Shown here: piece after piece, positions 1 to 12,667 of the stretch | How the letters are laid out: the number at the start of each line of letters is the position of its first letter | Numbering within the stretch: position 1 is the first letter of the stretch | Origin: Punctularia strigosozonata HHB-11173 SS5 | Taxonomy: Eukaryota > Basidiomycota > Agaricomycetes > Corticiales > Punctulariaceae | Reading direction: 5' to 3' | Assembly (NCBI RefSeq): GCF_000264995.1 | Contig: NW_006767435.1 | Location: 124,001-188,000, forward strand | Length of the DNA: 64,000 bases | Notes under the pieces: generated by a model | What the model was told of the DNA's origin: nothing | What the model saw: only the letters and a program-made list of their open reading frames with translations | Database searches by the model: none | Position numbers and translations under genes: made by a program

Positions 1-415
1 GCGAGCTCTGCGTGGGCTGACGACAGTGATGTACCGCACTTTTTATCCTCTCTGTGCACAATTCAAACAGGATGCAACTCGTTCGAGAATCCGTGCCCAA
101 CGGAACGTGCTGATTAGCAAGCCTTGAGGGTTCACAATGGCCATTCATGTGCACACTCCCATGCGATGCAAACATAGCTGCTGTGCGAGCATTCATTTCG
201 GCGAAGATTTCACTTGCAACAGCAATTCAACCTCGGCGCGTGAACCACGGTTACGTTTCTCCCTGTACGTGTACCGCCGCTCGTTCGCTGCACCGTTCAT
301 TCATCACCGAGCATCATAGGATTCTCGTCAGACAGCCTTGTAGTCGAACCATCTTCTAAGTCTGCGAGTTTCATGTGCACACATTCGAAGACTATCTGCG
401 GATGCGCTGCCGGTA
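1..415. other. No gene seen
   Basis: Upstream flank of the CHAT gene. Only short open frames without family signatures; no TATA-like box, tRNA or repeat that I can support. Confidence 0.5.
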
Positions 416-3400
416 ATGTCCTCCACCTTGGTGCACAGTCAAGACGCTCACGTCTCAGGGAACGCAGTACCTCAAGAGACGCTTGATGATGGCAACGCTG
501 AGGCCCTGCGCTTATACGAAGAATTCTGCAAGACTGGGAATCTAGGAGCTGCTGCGGCGTGTGTTCAAAAGTGGGAGGACATATCAGTCGCAGATTCCGA
601 CGTACGTACGCCCTACGATCTCCTCCTGTCAGCCGTCTGAGACGTCATAGAATCAGGGGGCTAGGCCACCAGCGCAACTTCACGCTTACATCTACCTCGC
701 TCGCGCACTTCTCGCTCGATATCACTTCGCTGGAGACCAGCAAGACCTCGTAGACGCCGTTACCCGCGCGAAAGAGGCGATAGCCGCAGCCGATACGCAA
801 AACGTATCATGTACGACTGTGTTGGCATTGTCGGGCAATATCCTCCGCGTCGACGCTGATTCCCGCGGCAATGTCGAACATCGAAAGTTAGCGGACGACC
901 TGTGCCGCGAAGCAATTGCACTGCTCCAGGACGATCATCCCCTGCGCGCAAATGCCCTCCGCAACGCCAGTGTCACTCCAATGAGACTCTTCGAAACCAC
1001 GGGCGAGCGCTCGCATATCGACGAAAGCCATCACGTTCCAGCGAACAGCGCTCGAACTCGCATCGACCCACCACTATCCGGACGAGCACGACTACTTCAG
1101 TGTTTTGGGCCTGTACCTCCTCCGGCGCTACGAGGTCCTGGGTCACACGCCGGATTTGGACGAGGCTGTCCCTTTGGTAAGGACGTCGGTTGATCTATGC
1201 CCATCGTCACACGTCGACCGCGAGCGTATCTTGATCAGACTAAGTTGGCCCTGTATCGCCGTTTCGAACGCGACGGTCAAGTAGCCGATCTCTACGAAGC
1301 ATTCGAGGTGGCCAAACAGGCGTTGTCCGCGGGACCTCCCAACGGATCCGCAAGGACGTATACGTTGGCCACAGCGGGAGGAATCCTTACGGGTCTGTTT
1401 GAGGTCTCGGATGTTACGGAGTCCGATCTCGATCAGCTCGTTGCATGGCGGCAGGAGGCTCTTCGGTTGGCCCCTCCCGGCCATCATTCCCGCCCCTATC
1501 ACCTCAACAACGTCGCCGAGGCCCTCCAGCGACGTTTCTTCTGGCACGGGTCGTTGACCGACCTTGAAGATTCCATCGAAGTTCAGCGCCAGCTAATTGA
1601 TAGCGTACCGAGGAGCGACACAGCCTGGCGTGTTCACGTGGGTAATCTAGCGGACAACCTTGGCACACGCTTCAAGGAGCTCGGCCACGTAGACGACATT
1701 TCGGAGGCCGTCGCGTTATACCGTGACGCCCATGACGAAGCCGCGATCACGAATCCTACATATCAATCTCATTATCTCGCGATGATGTCTGCGTTATCCC
1801 TTCGCTTCGAGGTTGTGGGGGACAGGGAAGATTTGGACCAAGTGATAACTCTGTCCAGTGCCATGCTCGATTACATGCCAGCGGACCATTCCGTCGTTCC
1901 CCAAGTCTCACTTGCGCGCTGCGATGCCCTCATTCTGCGAGCACGAGACGGGGGCAGCCTGGAGGATGCGCGTGACGCGGTGCAGTTGCTGGAGCGAAAT
2001 ATCAATCATGTCACGCTGAGCTCATCGTACGGATCGCGCTTTTACAAGGCGCTAGGCTCAGCCTACCTCACCGGATACCGCATCGGAGCCTATACTGGAG
2101 ACGCGAGGGCGGCGAAAGAGGTTTTCATGGACCTTCTGGACCACCTACAGCCTGGACGCCGAGATCGCTTTCAATGTCTCCTGGATGTCGCAGAACTTTA
2201 CCTTGAACCCGGTACACCCTTTCGGGATGCAGGAATTGCCCTAGATTACATCACCGAAGCGATCTCAGACGACAATCGTGATGTCCGATCCCGGCTTCAT
2301 GGTGCCATGCGATTGCTCGAGCTCGCTGAGACGTCGAAGGCGAACTCCATCGATGACACGTCGATCAGGCGCAGGTTGCTGAACACTTCCACTACCCTAC
2401 TGTCCCTGATTCCGCGCGTGGCGTATTTCGGCCTCGATTTAGATTCTCGGCTCAAATCACTCGAACTGAGCCAGCGCCTGACAAACATATGCGCCTCTCA
2501 CGCTCTCCAACTTTCTGAGACTGAAAAAGCCGTGGAGATCCTCGAACAAGGTCGCGCTATGTTCTGGGACCATGCGCTCCGGTTACGATCCCGCTTCGAC
2601 GATGTCCCAGAGGAGTACCGACTCCGATTACTCGGGTTGGCCCAGCAATTGGAGAAGAACGCCGATATTTCCCAGGCTTTCCCCGACCAACGCCACGTAG
2701 AGCAGGCGATCTCTTTGCGCCGAAAGCAAAGCGAAGAGTTCAACTCCATCCTGGGACACGTTCGATCTCTCCCCGGCCTCGACCGTTTCATGCTTCACGA
2801 TCAGTATTCGACGCTCGTTCAGGCGGCGAGCAAAGGACCAGTTGTGATACTCGTCGCAAGCGCAGCCTATTGCCACGCGATCATCGTGAAAGCCATTGGC
2901 AAGCCTATTCATCTCACACTCCCGGAGCTGAACGAAACTTGGATATTAAACTCGAGTATCAGATGGAGGTCCGCCATGGAGATGGCGAGGTCGGAGATGC
3001 GGGACAGATTGCACCTAGCCAAGGTCCCGAGAGTCGCACGACACCCCGTGGACGACATTCTCCACGATTTGTGGGTCAAAGTCGCTCATCCTGTGATACA
3101 AGCACTGGAGCTTCAGGTAAGCACGCGGAAATGACTTGAGGACGCCAGGCTTATGCTTCCCTGCAATAGCCCTCTTCTGGACGGAATCGCCCCCGTCTGT
3201 GGTGGTGCCCTACGGGGAACCTAATACACCTACCGATCCATGCCGCCAACGCGCATGGGCTGTCCTGTTCGGACTATGTCGTGTCGTCATACACTCCAAC
3301 ACTAGGAGCTTTGACGAATGCACGAAGGACGTACAAGCCCGTAGTGCGAGAAAACCTGAAAGCCCTGGTCGGCGCCGTGCCTCGTCCATACGTGGAGGAT

Positions 3401-4086
3401 CTTTGTGACCTGCCCTCCACGCTTGAGGAGATGAAGACCGTCACACAAGCAGTCCCATCCTCCGGGCTCCTATCCCTCCCTAATGGGGAGAACGCACTCG
3501 AAGTCGAGGGAAGCGGGGGTCTATCCGCCCAGGCGCTTCTAGACCGGCTTCCTCAGGCAACGATCCTGCACCTCGCATGTCATGGCACGCAAGACGCAGA
3601 GCACCCGCTTCGGAGCGGGTTTGTTATGCGCGACGAGACGCTCACAATTGAGCGGCTGATGCCTGTACTGCTTCCCGAGGCTTTTCTTGCGTCTCTGAGC
3701 GCGTGCGAGACGGCGAAAGGGTACAAGGTAGACAGCTCCTCGATAGTGTCGATGGTATGCTCACGACTTTTCAGGCCCAACCGGACCAGGCCATTCATCT
3801 CGCGGCAATGATGCTTTACGCGGGTTTTAAAAGCGTCATTGGGACGCTTTGGTGAGCTATCCCGACCAAACTTGCATCGTATGCGCTGAGGATGCCATGC
3901 AGGTCGATGGAAGACGCGGACGGACCGATGGTTGCGGAGATGGTTTACAAGGAGCTCTTCAGAGGCGATTCGGAGATACTCGATCCCGACAACGTTCCCC
4001 ATGCTCTCGACGCGGCCGTTCGGCATCTTCGGTCGGTTCAACCGGAGCCGAGCCGATGGGCTCCGTACGTCCACTTTGGGATGTAG
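416..4086 (+). CDS. TPR-repeat protein with C-terminal CHAT protease-like domain
   Basis: Proposed exons are 416-601, 657-3116, 3170-3727, 3775-3851 and 3903-4086, about 1150 residues, which fits basidiomycete TPR/CHAT proteins. Degenerate TPR-like helical repeats fill the first two thirds. The CHAT domain follows: RLWWCPTG, LPIHAAN, the His box LACHGTQDAEHPL and the Cys box LSACETAKG, then DQAIHLAAMMLYAGFKSVIG and SMEDADGP. His and Cys form the caspase-like dyad of the CHAT family (known for the family). The introns at 3117-3169, 3728-3774 and 3852-3902 have clean GT-AG ends and restore frame exactly. Oddity: within exon 2 two offsetting single-base shifts, near 1026 and near 1243, put about 220 bases in another frame, so the gene is either slightly damaged or the sequence has errors. 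Cellular role unknown; such genes are numerous in mushrooms. Confidence 0.8.
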
Positions 4087-5776
4087 GGCCGCTTTCTGTC
4101 GTATACGGAGATCCAGCGAGCACATATCTCGTCTCGTAGAAATGAATTGATGAATATCTGCGCAGTCTTTTCCATCGCTCTTGACCCCGACCCGATTTCC
4201 GCCGAACAATCCTTGACCTCGACCCTCGCCTTGGCTACCTCGCCTCGATCCCCGTCGACGACAAGACCCCCACCGTTGCCGTCTTCGGCGGCATCGACCC
4301 AGTCCCCGTCTTAAGCAAGGCCGCAACCGTGGCCGTCCAGGGCTACATCATGACCTGTTCTTCGCCGGTCAATGAAGGCCACTCCTATACGCGGTTGACA
4401 TTACGTCCATCTCTTCTCGAGCTCACAGAAGCTTGCTACGAACAGCTCCGCCATCCTCGACATCATCACCACGTTCAACTACGTCCCCACTCCCATGCGT
4501 CTCCTTCATGAGATCTTCTCTGATACCTACTCAAACCCGTTATGCAGTTTGCGAGGCCATCAATACGAATATCTTACCTGCGGTCGAATCCTTTGAGGAC
4601 GAAGAGACACGCTACGTCGATTGTACGGCGTCCGCGCCCGAGTTCGCGGTCACCATTAACAGCGTCCAGTCCAGCGTGAGCGGGAAGGGCAACAACCTGC
4701 CCCCCGGTGCGGACGAGAAGGGCAAGCAGCTCTGCATATCCGGCACGCAGGACGGTGCGGAGGAGGAGGATGGCGAGATCTTCATCCTGTGAGTGCCGCA
4801 ACAGACTGCGAGAACGCGGCGAGGTTGCTGAGACCTCCCTTCTCGCGCGTGACAGGACGTGATTGCGACGTTTATCGTCGCTGCGAACACCATTTTGGAC
4901 ACCGCGCGGAAACGGTACTCGGACTGCGGAGAGCCTTTTACTACCGCCCGTATTTATTACCATGCAAGAACGTCATCCCTTCGTGTCGTGCCTGCCTACA
5001 TCACTCCCGGACGACCTTTCATCCCTATGGATACGTGCATGGCCCTTTTGTTCCTGAGTTTATAGTCCAGGTCATCGCACTCCGGCAGAGGTCAGAGTAG
5101 CGGGGTCATCAAATGGGCAACACTCTTCAACCACTTGGCGGCGGCATAAGCTGTTCTTTACACCGCTGCTCTTACTGTCCCATAACACACTATATATACA
5201 AATCTTATCTACGAGCACTCATAAATGGTCAAAATAGCCACATGCTCGTCTCTAACTCAGTAAACTGTTTAAATTCATAGCACATATATCTGTTGAACTG
5301 GCATGATCAGATCTGTTGGTGCAATCCATCGTGTTGATTGTAATGGGCACTCAGGCGTCGGAATGCCGTCCAGACTTAGGTCGTCAGATTACTTAGGTTG
5401 CGCTATCTTCGACTTCGGCACAAATGCAGGCTCAGCCGTGCGGCCGAACTCTGATTTCAAGCTCAGAAGGACATGCCGATGCGTCGGCAGGAGATGATTC
5501 ATGTACGGAATCCAGACAGAATCGGGAGTTGTAGCGGGGGGTTCAAAGTTGAAAGGTCGATTATGGTCGTGTAGCGACAGGAGAATCAACACATAATCCG
5601 CACATAATCCGACGCAGAATCAGTGCATAATCGCCAACTTTGAGGCCCCCTAATCTGTATGCCCTGCGAGTAGGTACTTGGTATGGGATTCAGTGATGGC
5701 ATTATAAGTATGCGTGTCTCACACGGACTGCGATACGACACGGCCCTGTTGCACTGGCAGTAGTTAACATCCTATC
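4087..5776. other. Intergenic; coding-like pieces of unknown origin
   Basis: On the + strand around 4518-4792 and 4859-5065 there are peptide stretches with gene-like composition (SFEDEETRYVDCTASAPEF; FIVAANTILDTARKRYSDCG). They cannot be joined in frame by a normal intron and match no family I recognise. They may be remains of an old gene. From about 5100 to 5776 the DNA is AT-richer and I see nothing except a short direct repeat (cataatccg) near 5592-5613. Confidence 0.3.
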
Positions 5777-7063
5777 AGGACCCCTGTTTATAGGGTAGGA
5801 TGTCGGAATGTAGGTTGACCTCAAACAGGTCAATTTGTCGGCGAGGATCAGCCGGATTTTGTCGTCAAGTATCCCGACGTCAGGCCTGCGGCGCCAGGTT
5901 TGTCGAGAGCCCTATTCCGACATCGTGGAAAAGCGGCTGTGTATACCCCCGGACGCCGAAATCAAGCCTGTTGGCAGTTCCAGCTTCGGCATGACCCCGA
6001 TGCGAAGCTTAGGAGTATCATACAGTTTCATATGAATTAGATCGAATGTTACACGGTCTACATCGATGAGGAAAAAGTATTGTACTTTGAGAATAGTATA
6101 TTATCAGCGATTAGCCTTCCTCCGAGCCTCGATGAGAAAGTTGACCGCGACGAGGATTGGCTGAGCATACAGAGTGGCCCACACAGCAGCTGCCTCAGCA
6201 TCAAGATCCAGAGTTCGGCTGTCCGGGGTGATCTGAGGGGCACCTGGAAGAACACGAAGGAATTGACCGGAACATATGTTTACGTGCGGGGATCAAGCAA
6301 ACAGCAGGACTTTGGAGGAGGAGAAAATGGGTGAGCACGATTACTGGATGACTATCCGTAAGATCTGGAGCGACAGAAACACAGAATAAACGCTTCAAAC
6401 CCCGACCTGTAGGATATGCTGTAATTTTATACTCCCGTACGGCACTGCAAGCGTGGGGTGGAAACAGGCATATTAAACCGCGGAGGTCCGTTGAGAAGAG
6501 CCGAACAGCGAATCAGAGGGCGAGAAAGTCACGTGAATGACAAATTCAAGTCTGTAAACGGGCATTCTGGTCTGGAAGGGGGGGTCGACCCCCCTCTCCA
6601 GATTAAAGGTCTGTACGACTCACCCTGTATTCCGACAACTTGGCTCGACAATGCCGAAAAATCGGCATGGCTCGCTTAGTGGATTTGTAAGCAAAATCTA
6701 TTCTATTCGGCCTTACAGATCCTTACGGATAGTCACCCACTGTAACAGCAATTTTTCGCCGCTGACGTGGATGAACGTGGCGCAAAATGCCGAAACGAGA
6801 TCACTCAGTGCGGCTCGAACGCACCGCTCACGACCGCGCTTCACTCTGAGCCAAAGCAGGTTCCCATCCGCTCATCACTCACCGCGATGTCGTCGGGTCA
6901 TCCTGGCTCGAACGGCGTATAGTCTCATTTGTCGTCAAAAAATTCGGGCCTACGGCCGCCCTCAGACCTCCTTTTGTCGGCATATATTCCGACATAAGGC
7001 CCTTTCCAAGGCCCAAAATGTCGTCGGAGTATTCGAACATCCTACCCTATAAAAAGGGGTCCT
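5777..7063. mobile_element. Non-autonomous DNA transposon (hAT-like by its 8-bp duplication)
   Basis: The ends are terminal inverted repeats of about 33 bases: the left starts AGGACCCCTGTTTATAGGG, the right end read backwards starts AGGACCCCTTTTTATAGGG, with about three mismatches overall. The element is flanked on both sides by the same 8 bases, ATCCTATC (5769-5776 and 7064-7071), a target-site duplication of hAT length. Inside both ends there are many short TGTCGG/CCGACA motifs, as in subterminal transposase-binding repeats. No transposase-like reading frame is visible in the 1287 bases, so it would depend on a helper element. The right flank is a CCTAT tandem, so the exact duplication length could be misjudged; other superfamilies with 8-bp duplications remain possible. 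Confidence 0.75.
6571..6602. repeat. Near-perfect palindrome inside the transposon
   Basis: TCTGGAAGGGGGGG and its near complement flank a central TCGA. The arms are 14 bases with about two mismatches. It could form a GC-rich cruciform or hairpin in the middle of the 5777-7063 element. Confidence 0.7.
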
Positions 7064-7754
7064 ATCCTATCCTATTCGTGCGACGTGCGACCATATCAAC
7101 TCTGATACTGAGTTGCCGCAGGCCAATGACGTCACCGGCTTCTGATGCGGATCTGCCAAGGCTAAGCAGGGGCGTCGCGGTTATTTGTGTATCTGGAACG
7201 TACCCCGTAACCGCTCCACACCCGGTGATTGACGACTCGGCACCGACTTCAACCACGACGACCAGCCATGCGAGCTTAAGACTCTGTGGACGGGGAAGGA
7301 GGAGAGGAGGGTAAGAGTGCAAAGAAACGAGGCTCGCTGACAGCGGCTGCCACCAACGTTCGTGCAAAGACGCGATGGCGCACGCGGTGCAGCTGGTGAG
7401 GGCGGAAGTAGGAAGTATTATTAGCTTAGAGGGGGCCTGGACCATGTGCGGGGAGAAGAGGCGGCGCCCCTTCCTGGTGCTCACCCCCTTTTCCTGTCTG
7501 CGCTGGCCGTCTCATCTGCCTGATCCCACACCGCGACACGTCCACCACGCACGCCGGCCACCACCCGTCCTGTCTTTACCCAGCCCACCTCTCCCAGTTA
7601 CTTACCACCACCCGCGACACCCACCGCAGGCAACATACAAGTCTCGCGCAGATCCTCCACACAATAGACTTTGATCACCGGGATCGTCGCAGCCTACATC
7701 GGGGAGGCTTGCTACCGTACTCACAACCTTACCGCAAAGGGCCACGCCCCTCAT

Positions 7755-9310
7755 ATGGTAGCGCACATGCTCGGAATGACACCGCGCCCGATGCTCGTCC
7801 GCCTGCTCGCGCTCGGCGGACTCATGACCGCCATCCTCACCCTATACACATACACCTCGCCCTTCCCGCTCCCCTCGCCCTTCTCCTTCTCTCCCTCCTC
7901 TTCCTCCTCCTCCTCCCGCTTACGCACCTCATGCCCGCCCAGGTCCTACGCATCGGGCCGATGGCGGCACCGAACTCTGAACACGACCAAGACGCGCATG
8001 GAGAAGGTGGACGACGTTCTCGAGTTCGCCGGGATGGAGGGATGCGCGGCCGACCGGGAGTACGCCTGGCACCTCGGCGCGGACAAGCCCGACAAATGGG
8101 ACCGGTTCCCGGGTGCGATGGAATGGGAATGGGAGCCCGGACGCGGCTGCGACGACCTCCGGCCCATGAGCAAGGAGAACATGGTTCGCGACATGGTCGA
8201 GGAAGGCGGCTGGCTTCTCATCGGTGGTAGGCGATCCCTCTCAGCGCGGCTGATCTACGGATGCTGACGACTGCTGGGGACGTATAGACTCCGTCACGGA
8301 AAACCACTTCTTCTCGCTTTCCTGCCTGCTCTACCCGCACGTCCGCGCCACGCCCAACTACACCGAAAACCCGTACTTTGACCGCGCCTGGCCACAGCAC
8401 CTTTACCTCTCGCCCCAGTCCCCTCTACTCCCTTCCCTCTCCCTCCCACCCGGCTTCTCGATCTCCTCCACCCCCCTTGTCACCTTCCGCCGCGTCGACC
8501 TCCTCCTCTCCGGCCCCGAACTCGAATCCCTCTACGCCACCTCTCTCCCCGCCCTCGCGGCTTCGAAACCCCTCTTCTCCGACGAAAAGTACTGGAGCCT
8601 CTCCCCCAAGGAATACGTCGACGACCTCTTCCTCCCCGGCCGGTACTCCACCCTCGTCCTCTCCACCGGCGGACACTGGACCACGACCCTCCTCTCCGCC
8701 TTCCGCGACGACTCGGCCCCCCAAGACGGGTACGGCATCTCCGGCGTCCTCGCCTTCTTCCACGACGCCATGGCCCTCTGGGCGTCCACCGTCCAGCGCT
8801 CGCTCGACTCGTACCGCTCCGGCTCCGAATACGACGACCTCGAGGGCGCCTCGGGCGCGACCCCGAACGCAGCAGCCGCCGTCCCGAAACGCGTCGTCGT
8901 GCGCGCGTACCTCCCGGGGCACGAGGACTGCCACGATTACGGCGAACCGTGGACGGCGGTCAAACCCATGCGCTGGAACTGGTACAACTGGGCGAGCATC
9001 AAGGATTTCAACAGCATATTCGAGACGCTGCTCAACGGTGGCGAGGGGAGGAGGAGGTACCCGGATCTGCACTTTCTGCCGATCGACAGGCCGGCGCTGC
9101 TCAGGCCCGATGCGGTACGTACGGGCTTTCTTTTCATCTAAAAATACGTATATCTGTGGGGCCGCGGTGAGGCTGATCAAACGTTTGTTTTTTTGGCAGC
9201 ACGCTGCGGGCGATTGTCTGCACATCATGACCGGCGCCGGCGTCCTCGAAGGCTGGTCGCACTATATCTGGCATTTCGTCACGAGGGAGATCCCGGCCAT
9301 GGTTCGGTGA
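7755..9310 (+). CDS. Membrane-anchored SGNH/PC-esterase-like protein
   Basis: Exons 7755-8226, 8288-9114 and 9200-9310 give about 469 residues. The N-terminus has one hydrophobic segment (MLVRLLALGGLMTAILTLY) followed by a Ser/Pro-rich stem, as in a type II Golgi or secretory protein. The catalytic domain shows the block I motif GGDSVTEN, with Ser at about residue 159 (built across the first intron), and a C-terminal DCLH with Asp about 438 and His about 441. This is the GDS...DxxH layout of SGNH hydrolases and PC-esterase/TBL-type O-acyltransferases. The CRDLRPMS-like segment (CDDLRPMSKENM) just before GDS also fits this group. Likely role: adding or removing acetyl groups on glycans (inference). 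The start at 7755 is the first in-frame ATG before the membrane segment; 7767 is an alternative. Confidence 0.75.
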
Positions 9311-9726
9311 AAGGCCGTGTCTCGCGCGCGTTTCACGAAGGTATAAATAAACGTGAACGTCGACGCCCCCGCGCTAAAGATTTTGGATGGACACTATTAA
9401 TACAGTAGCTTCACCGGACACAGCAATATTGTTACCAATCTCATCTGTTTATATAGTGCATCAATTTTCCCCTCTCTTTCTACGTCTATCTTTCCCCCTG
9501 CGCCGATTTGACCCTTTTTTTTTTTTACTTTATCTTGCCCTCGTTCCGTCGATAATAATATCTGTGTGTCGCGCGTCGTTATTTCACCACGCGATACCGA
9601 AACAGCTATTGCCTTGGATTTTGAGAGCATGGATGATATATCGGCACGTTATGGTGTCTTTGCACAGCGATGAGCGCGTTTTCGGATCCTAGGATCGTTC
9701 ACGTTGCAAAAAAACCGCAAAAGAGC
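9311..9726. other. 3' flank, no gene seen
   Basis: T-rich sequence after the esterase stop codon, including a T tract near 9519-9528. No coding signal. Confidence 0.5.
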
Positions 9727-9810
9727 GGGCCTAGCCGGGAATTGAACCCGGGACCTCCTCCAAACGGCTCAAGTCCCTAAGAAGGAATCATACTACTAGA
9801 CCACCAGGCC
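9727..9810 (-). tRNA. tRNA-Pro(AGG) with 12-base intron
   Basis: Read on the minus strand the sequence folds completely. The acceptor stem is GGCCTGG with CTAGGCC (one G-U pair). The D-arm has GTC/GAT, and the anticodon stem is CCTTC with GGAGG. The T-arm is CCGGG-TTCAATT-CCCGG, and the discriminator is C. The loop begins TT-AGG-G, so the anticodon is AGG (proline). A 12-base intron follows position 37, the usual place in nuclear tRNA genes. The total is 84 bases, 72 after splicing. The CCA end is not encoded, as expected in a eukaryote. Confidence 0.95.
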
Positions 9811-10429
9811 GCTGTGGGATGTGAGTCTGAAAAGTATCTAAGACTCCGCTAGCATGGGCAAAAGGCTCAACTCCATGCTTACGCGTCCTACCGCCATATT
9901 TTACCCACCGCCGGACGTCCAGAACCCGGAGTGGGATCGGCGTATGACTTTCTTCGTTGGGTGGTCAGACGACTCGTTGTCCTGCGAAACCCCCGCGCGT
10001 TGGCTTACTTACTCCGAACGTGTGTTCGGAGAGGCCTGGTGCCACGTCCGGCGTTCCGAAAAGAAGCACGGGAGGATGGGCGGATGTATTATGACGGAGG
10101 TCACGTACTGCAGGGTTATTAGAGACGTCGAGGTTAGGTCGCAGCGAGGGTACGTAAAGGCTGATCATAGATCATGCGTGAACCAGGTTCGCCACTCGAC
10201 CGGAGAGATGCTCCGAGTCTGATCAGCTGCCCAGTGGATACGCACATTGAGAAAAAAAAACGCCGTTTTGTCGCATGCACACAGACGTACAGTACGGCAT
10301 GTATCGACAAACTACCGGAACTCCCATCTGATCAGCGAAAACTCGAGAGATACAGTTCGTCGTATGCGTTGTACAGCATGGCCCATGCGAGCGAGCAGGG
10401 CGCGCTGTCGCATCAGTGGGAGTCAATCG
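9811..10429. other. No gene seen
   Basis: Short open frames only, none with family features. May include the outer fringe of the dispersed repeat that starts near 10430. Confidence 0.4.
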
Positions 10430-12600
10430 TCCAGCAGAGATTGTGCAGGAAGATGAACCGCATATTCAGGTCGCCTCGTGGTGTAGACGTATATCAGACC
10501 GGCGCTATCGAATTATTGTCGGAAAGCCGACCGCATGCTGATCCGTGTCCTGAGATCCGCGCGGAAAGAGAAAGTCGTGGGGTAACGTTAACATGACGCG
10601 TCGCGGCGTCCTGGGAAGGTCAGCTGGGTGCCTGTCTGCCAGAGAGACCAGATCCAGCCATCTCGAGGGTCGTGTGCCCTCCGCACAGAACGGGCGTAAG
10701 CTGTGAGATATCGATTAATGCGCCATCGCGGTGCTGCGTACCGATTGTTGAATCTTGCCGTGTGTGCATTGATTGACCAGGAGCTGAGCCCTGCACGACG
10801 TTACATCGCGTCCTGGGCATTCCGCACAGCGGCGGGAGGAGATGGTATGAGTATAAGAAGCTCCGTCATTCTCGTGGACCGACCGGAAGCATACTCGGAA
10901 GTCCGGCACGTCTAAATGTATTGAATGACGTCCGACTATGGTCAGACGACTGCCTCATGGTGTGGAGTACTAGCGCGTCCATCCTACGCCTGCGAGAACA
11001 CTCCTCAAGGTACGATGGTCAAGACGTGCTCGGTCCGAGCCTAGACTCGCGATGATGGATGGCCGATGCCATTGAAAGTCGGAGCGAATGTGCCCTAAAC
11101 GCCATCGCCCTCGTCGTCCCATGAGAATCGTGCGTAGATCGCCGGTAGGAGAGGGCGATGGTGAGGTAACCGAAGGTGCGCGAAGGATTCGATATCTTCG
11201 CGTCATGCGATGCGGACGTCCTATGAGGACCGGAGTGTCGTAAACGCAAGTCCTCATGACGCGAAAGGAAGTGGTTTCGCAACGGGCGCAGTCAGGCCGA
11301 TGCTTTGCGATGCCTGCGAACAGAGCTGCGATGCTGCGGGATGCAGCCGAGATGCAAGAGCAAGTCCGCCTGTCGGGAGATGGAGTTCACGTACGATGTG
11401 ACGAGTATATCGAGTTCAGAGCAGTCTCTTTGGCGGTGTCGAGCTCGCGATACAGATCGACTGGATTGCGTACCGATGCGACCTCTTCCGAATTTTACCA
11501 GCATTGCGAGCCATCGTGTGCATAAGCAAGCAAATGGAGATCTGTCCGCGAACATGTGAGCTGGTTCCCAGCTGAGTGCGTTAACGAAGACTTCGAGACG
11601 ACGCCATCGCTGTTCCAATTGCCCACAGACGTCCAACGACGCTCGATGCACCATTAGTGTGGCCCACTTCCTCGACAGGCGGCTTCGACAGCTTCTACAA
11701 TAGCGAGATATAGAAGGTACCCAGACAACGTGAATCCAGGTCTGTTGAGTGACCGGACGGTGAGAACGGGACCTGAGAGACCAGTTCGACAAGCTCTAGG
11801 AGGCGAGCCGCATGGGAAACCTAAATCTTGCCGGAGCGAAGACACATTGAATACAGTACGGTGTGGCACGCAGAAGCAGCCGTGGCGGGATCTGCGAGAA
11901 AGCCGGTAGCGTGCCTCAGAGTCACTGGCAATCAGAGGGGGGGGTTGGCGGGAATCGGGAACGCTGCGGAGAGATTGTAGAGTACGGGCGCAAGTGTTGC
12001 AGACTCGGCGAGATCGTAGACGCAAATATCCAGGCTCCGAGCTGGAATACGGGGCGTATCGGTGTTTCGCAGATGAGATATGCAGATAAAACGAAGGAGA
12101 GAGATGGATGGAGATTAGATCATCATGAGGAAGGGACGAGCGGTGGCGTGGCCGAAAGAAGTAAGTTCATGGGAGACAATTATCCAGATCGTCCCGCGGT
12201 CCAAAAGCCATACCGATGTCGACCCTGCAGGACTTGATCAACCACGATATTTGCATGGTATAGCTTCGTGCCGTTGACAGTAAGATCTGGATTATCCGAG
12301 GATACGGATGCGATAGGCGTTAAAACGATCCCCGGGCCTGTCCCTGCCGTAACCGTGTCGTCCGGGCCGTGGCTCTGCGGGCTTGGCAAAGATGTGTGGA
12401 CGAGGAGGGAACACGACCTGACACGACGCGGGATTCGAGAACACAGGGCGCGTAGGTTCGAGGCGGGGGATCTGCGGTCGATCGAGGCCTGATATTCACC
12501 CCGGACTCGTCGGAAAGGGAGGAGGGTATAAAAACCAAGGATCGGCGATAGACGTCGATGTGTGTGCGAGGGTAAGTCGGAAAGCGTTTTGTGCACATTA
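10430..12600 (+). repeat. Unclassified dispersed repeat, copy 1
   Basis: Many blocks match, in order and in reverse orientation, the sequence at about 20560-22600. Examples: CATGCTGATCCGTGTCC at 10533, GGTCGTGTGCCCTCCG at 10667, GAGCCCTGCACGACG at 10787, GGTCAGACGACTGCCTCATG at 10940, GCCATCGCCCTCGTCGT at 11101, GAGGTAACCGAAGGTG at 11162, TCATGCGATGCGGACG at 11204, CGGGATTCGAGAAC at 12429 and GGGGGATCTGCGGTCGATCG at 12466. The two copies have diverged a great deal, so the element is old. I see no intact reading frame and cannot assign a class. Confidence 0.7.
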
Positions 12601-12667
12601 GGACAGGACCTGAGCGCGATGATTTGTATGCGTATCAGTCGGCCGTCGACGACGATTCTTTCCCGGG

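Noticed and set aside
9854-10222. 122-codon + strand frame next to the tRNA
   Set aside because: No family motif, no neighbouring exon, high Arg/Cys/Trp content typical of chance frames.
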